Positions 33,015 through 38,378 of a stretch of 38,378 nucleotides of DNA are shown here, in pieces (within the stretch, counting starts at the first letter, position 1; each line of letters opens with the position of its first letter). A program made the position numbers and the translations under genes. The DNA comes from Streptomyces adelaidensis. Its GTDB lineage: Bacteria; Actinomycetota; Actinomycetes; Streptomycetales; Streptomycetaceae. Below the pieces are notes generated by a model, which was not told the DNA's origin, did not search any database, and was given only the letters and a program-made list of their open reading frames with translations. The DNA lies in contig NZ_JAEMUX010000079.1 of the NCBI RefSeq assembly GCF_016598475.1, positions 1 to 38,378 of the forward strand, in the 5' to 3' direction.

Positions 33015-34600
33015 GCGCGCTGTCCTACACGCACGGCGTCAGCGACACTCCGCTGATCGGTGACACCATCGGCGCCGGCCTCGACCGGGCGGTCGCGGCC
33101 TGGCCGGACCGCGAGGTCCTCGTCGACGTGCCGTCCGGGCGGCGCTGGACGTACGCCCAGTTCGCCGCCGACGTCGACCGGTTGGCGTACGCGCTGCTCG
33201 CGAGCGGCGTCACCAAGGGCGACCGGGTCGGCATCTGGGCGATCAACTGCCCCGAGTGGGTGCTCGTCCAGTACGCCACCGCCCACATCGGCGCGATCAT
33301 GGTGAACATCAACCCGGCCTACCGCACCCACGAGGTCGAGTACGTCCTCAACCAGGCCGGCATCTGTCTGCTCGTCGCCTCCCTCAGCCACAGGGCCAGC
33401 GACTACCGGGCGATGGTCGAGCAGGTCCGCTCCACATGCCCGAGGTTGAGGGAGACCGTCTACATCGGCGACCCGAGCTGGGACGCGCTCATCGCGCGCG
33501 GGACCCCGGAGCCGTACGAGGCGCTGTCCTGCGACGACCCGATCAACATCCAGTACACCTCGGGCACGACGGGCTTCCCCAAGGGGGCGACCCTCTCCCA
33601 CCACAACATCCTCAACAACGGTTATTTCGTGGGGGAGTCGATCGCCTACAGCGAGCAGGACCGGGTCTGTGTCCCCGTGCCCTTCTACCACTGCTTCGGC
33701 ATGGTGATGGGCAACCTCGCGGCGACCACGCACGGCGCCTGCATCGTCATCCCGGCCCCGTCCTTCGACCCGAAGGCCACTCTGGAGGCTGTCCAGCAGG
33801 AGCGCTGCACCTCCCTGTACGGCGTGCCCACCATGTTCATCGCGGAGTTGAACCTCCCCGACTTCGCCGCGTACGACCTCACCTCCCTGCGCACCGGCAT
33901 CATGGCGGGCTCGCTCTGCCCGGTGGAGGTGATGAAACGGGTGGTCGCCGAGATGCACATGACGGAGGTCTCGATCTGCTACGGCATGACGGAGACCTCG
34001 CCCGTCTCCACCCAGACCCGGCGCGACGACGACCTGGAACACCGCACCGGCACCGTCGGCCGTGTCCTCCCGCACATCGAGGTCAAGATCGTCGACCCGG
34101 CGACCGGAGTGACCCAACCCCGCGGCACGGCGGGCGAGTTGTGCACCCGTGGCTACAGCGTGATGCTCGGCTACTGGGAGGAGCCCGAAAAGACCGCCGA
34201 GGCCGTCGACGCCGGCCGCTGGATGCACACCGGGGACCTGGGTGTGATGCGCGAGGACGGGTACGTCGAGATCGTCGGCCGCATCAAGGACATGATCATC
34301 CGGGGTGGCGAGAACATCTACCCGCGCGAGATCGAGGAGTTCCTCTACGGCCACCCGAAGATCGCCGACGTCCAGGTGGTGGGCGTGCCGCACGAGCGGT
34401 ACGGCGAGGAGGTCCTCGCCTGCGTCATCCCGCGCGAGGCCGCCGAACCGCTCACCCTGGAAGAGCTACGGGCCTTCTGCGACGGGCAGTTGGCGCACTA
34501 CAAGATCCCGAGCGCGCTGCGCATCCTGGACGCCTTCCCGATGACGGTGTCGGGGAAGGTGCGCAAGATCGAACTGCGGGAGCGGTACGCGACCGGGTAG
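33011..34600 (+). CDS. Fatty-acid/medium-chain acyl-CoA ligase (FadD family)
   Basis: A 529-residue second ANL ligase. Motifs: IQYTSGTTGFPKGATLSHHN (A3), VPFYHCFGMVMGNL, the strand SICYGMTETSPVS (A5), RWMHTGDLGVMREDGYVEIV, GRIKDMIIRGGENIYPREIE (A8 hinge), and the lysine in FPMTVSGKVRKIELRE. This order and spelling match fatty-acyl-CoA synthetases active on medium to long chains. The GTG at 33011 overlaps the previous stop. Two ligases with different signatures in one operon suggest activation of two related acids or a branched/aromatic acid pathway; no beta-oxidation genes accompany them here. Confidence 0.93.
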   Translation: MSALSYTHGVSDTPLIGDTIGAGLDRAVAAWPDREVLVDVPSGRRWTYAQFAADVDRLAYALLASGVTKGDRVGIWAINCPEWVLVQYATAHIGAIMVNINPAYRTHEVEYVLNQAGICLLVASLSHRASDYRAMVEQVRSTCPRLRETVYIGDPSWDALIARGTPEPYEALSCDDPINIQYTSGTTGFPKGATLSHHNILNNGYFVGESIAYSEQDRVCVPVPFYHCFGMVMGNLAATTHGACIVIPAPSFDPKATLEAVQQERCTSLYGVPTMFIAELNLPDFAAYDLTSLRTGIMAGSLCPVEVMKRVVAEMHMTEVSICYGMTETSPVSTQTRRDDDLEHRTGTVGRVLPHIEVKIVDPATGVTQPRGTAGELCTRGYSVMLGYWEEPEKTAEAVDAGRWMHTGDLGVMREDGYVEIVGRIKDMIIRGGENIYPREIEEFLYGHPKIADVQVVGVPHERYGEEVLACVIPREAAEPLTLEELRAFCDGQLAHYKIPSALRILDAFPMTVSGKVRKIELRERYATG

Positions 34601-34648
34601 CCCGCTCCGCGCGGTCGACGTCGGACATCCCTGCGCGAGGCCGATGCC

Positions 34649-35350
34649 TCAGGCCTCCGAGCCGGTCGCGACCAGTTCCGTGGCCGCGCCGTTCACCGGC
34701 TGCGGGGTGCCCGTGAGGTCCAGGACGAACAGGGAGACGCCCAGGCCGTCGGCGCGGTCGCGGGCGTCGCTCGCGTACCCGGCGAGGGAGAAGTAGACGC
34801 AGTCGGTGGACTCCGTCATGGCGGTCAGCCACAGGCACTCGATGTCGCGCGGTGAGGCCGGGCGGACCGACGGGTCCACCTGGGCCAGGACGCCTCGCGC
34901 GGCCAGCCCGATCCCGGAGGGCTGGCGCTGGTCGGCGCGGCGGATGTCCCGATAGCCCAGCCAGCGCAGATAGAGCGCGACGGCGGTGACCGCGTCACGG
35001 GCCGTACGGATGGTGACCGGCCGGAAGGTGGCGCGCAGGCTCGCGGGCGGCTCGGCCGGGTCGGCGCGGTCGGGGCCCGGCGGCTGTACGGCGCCGGCCA
35101 CGGGCACGCGCAGCACGGTTCCGCAGGAGCAGCCCAGCTCCGGGTGCGGCCACTGGTCGGCGCGGCCGCAGCCCCCGCAGCGGACGGTGACCCAGTCCTC
35201 GTCCCAGGTCCGGTGCGTGACGGAGGTGGGGGCGGCGCGGTGGTTCAGGGGCGCGGCGACCGGGGTGCCGCACGGGCAGGGGTAGACCGGCGCGGCGTAC
35301 TGATGCTCCCGCCCGCAGTCCGGGCACCGCACCGCCATGCTCTCGCTCAT
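34649..35350 (-). CDS. Zinc-ribbon protein with Mrr-like restriction-endonuclease fold
   Basis: A 233-residue protein. The N-terminus has four CxxC/CxC-type knuckles (CPDCGREHQY, YPCPCGTPV, VRCGGCGRADQWPH, GCSCGTVL), probably two zinc ribbons. A Pro-rich linker follows, then a domain (about 125-225) whose order resembles Mrr-type PD-(D/E)xK folds: RDAVTAVALYLRWLGYRDIR, QPSGIGLAARGVLAQVDPSV, RDIECLWLTAMTESTDCVYF, SLAGYASDARDRADGLGVSL. The catalytic D-ExK pair is not obvious (VLAQVD replaces the usual (D/E)xK strand), so nuclease activity is doubtful. The ATG at 35350 is chosen because the zinc ribbon begins right after it; the frame is open to 35446. It diverges from gcl and converges on the ligases. 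Confidence 0.72.
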   Translation of the reverse strand: MSESMAVRCPDCGREHQYAAPVYPCPCGTPVAAPLNHRAAPTSVTHRTWDEDWVTVRCGGCGRADQWPHPELGCSCGTVLRVPVAGAVQPPGPDRADPAEPPASLRATFRPVTIRTARDAVTAVALYLRWLGYRDIRRADQRQPSGIGLAARGVLAQVDPSVRPASPRDIECLWLTAMTESTDCVYFSLAGYASDARDRADGLGVSLFVLDLTGTPQPVNGAATELVATGSEA

Positions 35351-35483
35351 TTCCCCACCCACCACCGAGACCACCGAGCCCTCATCGTCCTCCAGCCAGG
35401 GCTGCCGCGGCAGGGAAACGCCCCGAGACGCCCAGCGGGATTCCACGGCCCACGCCCTTGACGCTCCCTACCCCGCCCCCTAC

Positions 35484-35525
35484 ATTACTTCCAGATAGTA
35501 GAAAGTAATTTCCGCAATGCGGAAA
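35484..35525. promoter_or_regulatory. Operator cluster in front of gcl
   Basis: The 17-bp palindrome TTTCCGC-AAT-GCGGAAA is at 35509-35525, with another GCGGAAA half-site at 35533-35539. Overlapping its left edge is a second inverted repeat, ATTACTT-N12-AAGTAAT (35484-35490, 35503-35509). The region is AT-rich relative to its surroundings. Such TTCC-GGAA palindromes are typical of IclR-family repressors, and glyoxylate/allantoin genes in streptomycetes are controlled by IclR-type AllR; assigning AllR here is inference. Confidence 0.65.
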
Positions 35526-35619
35526 ATAACAAGCGGAAACGCAACCGACGACATCACGGAAGTGCTCACCGCGGGGCGCGACGGGAGCGCGAGTCCGGCA
35601 GCTGAAGCAGGAGTACGCA

Positions 35620-37404
<1,785 letters not shown>

Positions 37405-37559
37405 TCGGGGGCGCGTTCGGTTCGGGGGCGCGTTCGGTTCGGTGGGGTGCTCGGCTCGGGATCGCGCTCGGTTCGGGGTCGCGTACGGATGTCAGGGGCG
37501 GCTCAGTCGGGGGGTGGGCCGCCCCGCCCCGCTCCGTGGCCGGGGCTCGGCCGGACCAT

Positions 37560-37611
37560 GAGTGGCAGCGCGACCCCGCAGAACGCGAGCCGCTTTGCCG
37601 CGCTGCCACTC
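37560..37611. repeat. 13-bp inverted repeat, possible RNA hairpin
   Basis: GAGTGGCAGCGCG (37560-37572) pairs perfectly with 37599-37611 across a 26-nt loop. It lies between gcl and its probable terminator. It could be part of the gcl 3' UTR or of a small RNA; no promoter was identified. Confidence 0.6.
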
Positions 37612-37683
37612 GTGGCCTCCCCCGTTTCCCCCGTGCTCCCACTTCCCCCGTGGAGGCTTCCCTCGTGCCTCCGCTTCCCCCGT

Positions 37684-37722
37684 CGAGGCCCGCCGCCCCC
37701 GTGCCGGCGGGCCTCGTGTTTT
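37684..37722 (+). terminator. Rho-independent terminator
   Basis: A perfect 12-bp stem (CGAGGCCCGCCG at 37684-37695 with 37705-37716) and a 9-nt loop are followed by TGTTTT (37717-37722). It is the best classical terminator in the window, 280 bp past the gcl stop. Confidence 0.85.
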
Positions 37723-37790
37723 GAGAATGCGCCCAAGGGCGGGGGGAGTTGAAGCCCCGCGCAGGTGTTCAGAGGTTGATTTGAGGGTTC

Positions 37791-37820
37791 CGTAGACGGT
37801 CTACGCACGCTTGCGTAGAC
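37791..37820. promoter_or_regulatory. CGTAGAC palindrome and extra half-site
   Basis: CGTAGAC-G-GTCTACG (37791-37805) is a perfect 15-bp palindrome, and a third CGTAGAC copy (37814-37820) ends directly at the next ATG (37821). Three half-sites in 30 bp suggest an operator for an unidentified repressor. Confidence 0.6.
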
Positions 37821-38267
37821 ATGACGTCGTGGCGTGGAGCGGCGTGGCGGTGGCACGTGACCGGATTGTCGGACCCCGGCCGAAAAGTGGCGGGGGAGGC
37901 GGTCTGCCAGTCGGTCAAGGACGCGCTGACCGAGGTCTTCGAGCACATCAACGGCGGGCTCGGACGCGGACGCCGGGGCGGCAAGGAGGTCGAACGGCTG
38001 CCGGCGCAGGCCCGGAGCACGGCGGCCGGTGCCGGGGAGTGGAACGTGGCGCGCATGCTCCACGACTCGCTCGACCACGCCCAAGGCCTCATCCTCCGGC
38101 CGGACTTCGACGAGCGGCACCGGCTCACCCGGTACGGCGGACGCGACCGGATCGGCCGGGTGCCGGGACCGCGGCGGATGCGACGGCGCCGGTTCCGTGT
38201 CCCGCACGTCGAGACGCGGGCCGGGCCTTCACCACCGCACCGGCGCGCACGCCGCCGCGGTCCGTGA
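37821..38267 (+). CDS. Possible hypothetical protein at the window end
   Basis: A 148-codon frame with no recognised family. Third-position G+C is high and the middle looks protein-like (GEAVCQSVKDALTEVFEHIN; EWNVARMLHDSLDHAQGLIL), but the C-terminal 40 residues are arginine-rich and low in complexity, as if out of frame or decayed. No clear RBS precedes the ATG, which abuts the CGTAGAC repeats, so a leaderless message or a later start is possible. Opposite-strand readings look worse. It may be the damaged 5' part of a gene. Confidence 0.35.
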   Translation: MTSWRGAAWRWHVTGLSDPGRKVAGEAVCQSVKDALTEVFEHINGGLGRGRRGGKEVERLPAQARSTAAGAGEWNVARMLHDSLDHAQGLILRPDFDERHRLTRYGGRDRIGRVPGPRRMRRRRFRVPHVETRAGPSPPHRRARRRGP

Positions 38268-38378
38268 CCCGCCCGCGTCCGCCGACGGCGACCCCTCGTC
38301 CGGGCCGTGCGGCAGCAGTCGCGGGCGGTGCGCCCGGTGGCTGATGGGTGTCATCAGGGACCGGACGCGGCCTGGAGG

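Larger units (their letters stand above)
37405..37820. other. Structured intergenic region after gcl
   Basis: No gene was found in 416 bp. It contains a 17-bp tandem duplication (CGGGGGCGCGTTCGGTT at 37406-37422 and 37423-37439) with decayed copies to about 37490, a 13-bp inverted repeat, a strong terminator and a palindrome before the next ORF; the last three are listed separately. C-rich stretches with recurring TTCCCCCGT lie at 37620-37685. Confidence 0.6.

Overview
The window is a very GC-rich actinobacterial chromosome segment. Third codon positions are almost all G or C, GTG and TTG starts are common, and ATGA or GTGA stop/start overlaps recur. The gene content (sarcosine oxidase, many TetR/GntR/LuxR regulators, a Ser/Thr kinase, a secreted trypsin) points to Streptomyces or a close relative. 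I found no rRNA, tRNA, CRISPR array or complete insertion sequence.

Left part (1-9.8 kb). A TetR regulator with a perfect 16-bp palindrome in front of it is followed by about 900 bp of four abutting gene fragments: DUF3533/YhgE tail, TnpB piece, DapA-like piece and amino-acid ABC ATPase tail. A divergent GntR regulator and a 12-bp palindrome then precede a tight operon, glyA-soxB-soxD-soxA-soxG-purU. This operon would demethylate sarcosine to glycine and a one-carbon folate unit, make serine from both, and release free THF from surplus 10-formyl-THF.

Middle left (9.8-18.5 kb). This is an eroded accessory stretch. Relics of a propeller-like protein, an SDR oxidoreductase, a BNR-repeat protein and an aromatic-ring FAD monooxygenase lie among intact genes: a ComB-family phosphatase, a TetR regulator, a DUF485/SSF transporter pair and a DHA2 exporter. 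A galactonate-dehydratase-like gene carries one frameshift. Two nearly identical promoter-operators (TTGAC-N9-GTCAA overlapping the -35/-10 elements) stand before the broken monooxygenase and the exporter, so the TetR regulator probably controls both.

Middle (18.8-26.1 kb). A membrane Ser/Thr kinase with eight 40-residue PQQ/propeller repeats, a 100-residue two-TM protein, a STAND (NB-ARC/TPR) protein and an unrecognised 129-residue protein form a possible signalling locus. A frameshifted HTH_42 (AlkZ/AlkX-like) gene and a perfect 16-bp stem terminator follow.

Right part (26.1-38.4 kb). A secreted trypsin lies downstream of a large LAL-type LuxR regulator. A GAF-LuxR regulator diverges from two overlapping acyl-CoA ligase genes. 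A zinc-ribbon/Mrr-like protein diverges from glyoxylate carboligase (gcl), whose leader holds a 17-bp palindrome. The end is a structured intergenic region with a strong terminator, then a palindrome-preceded short ORF of unknown function.
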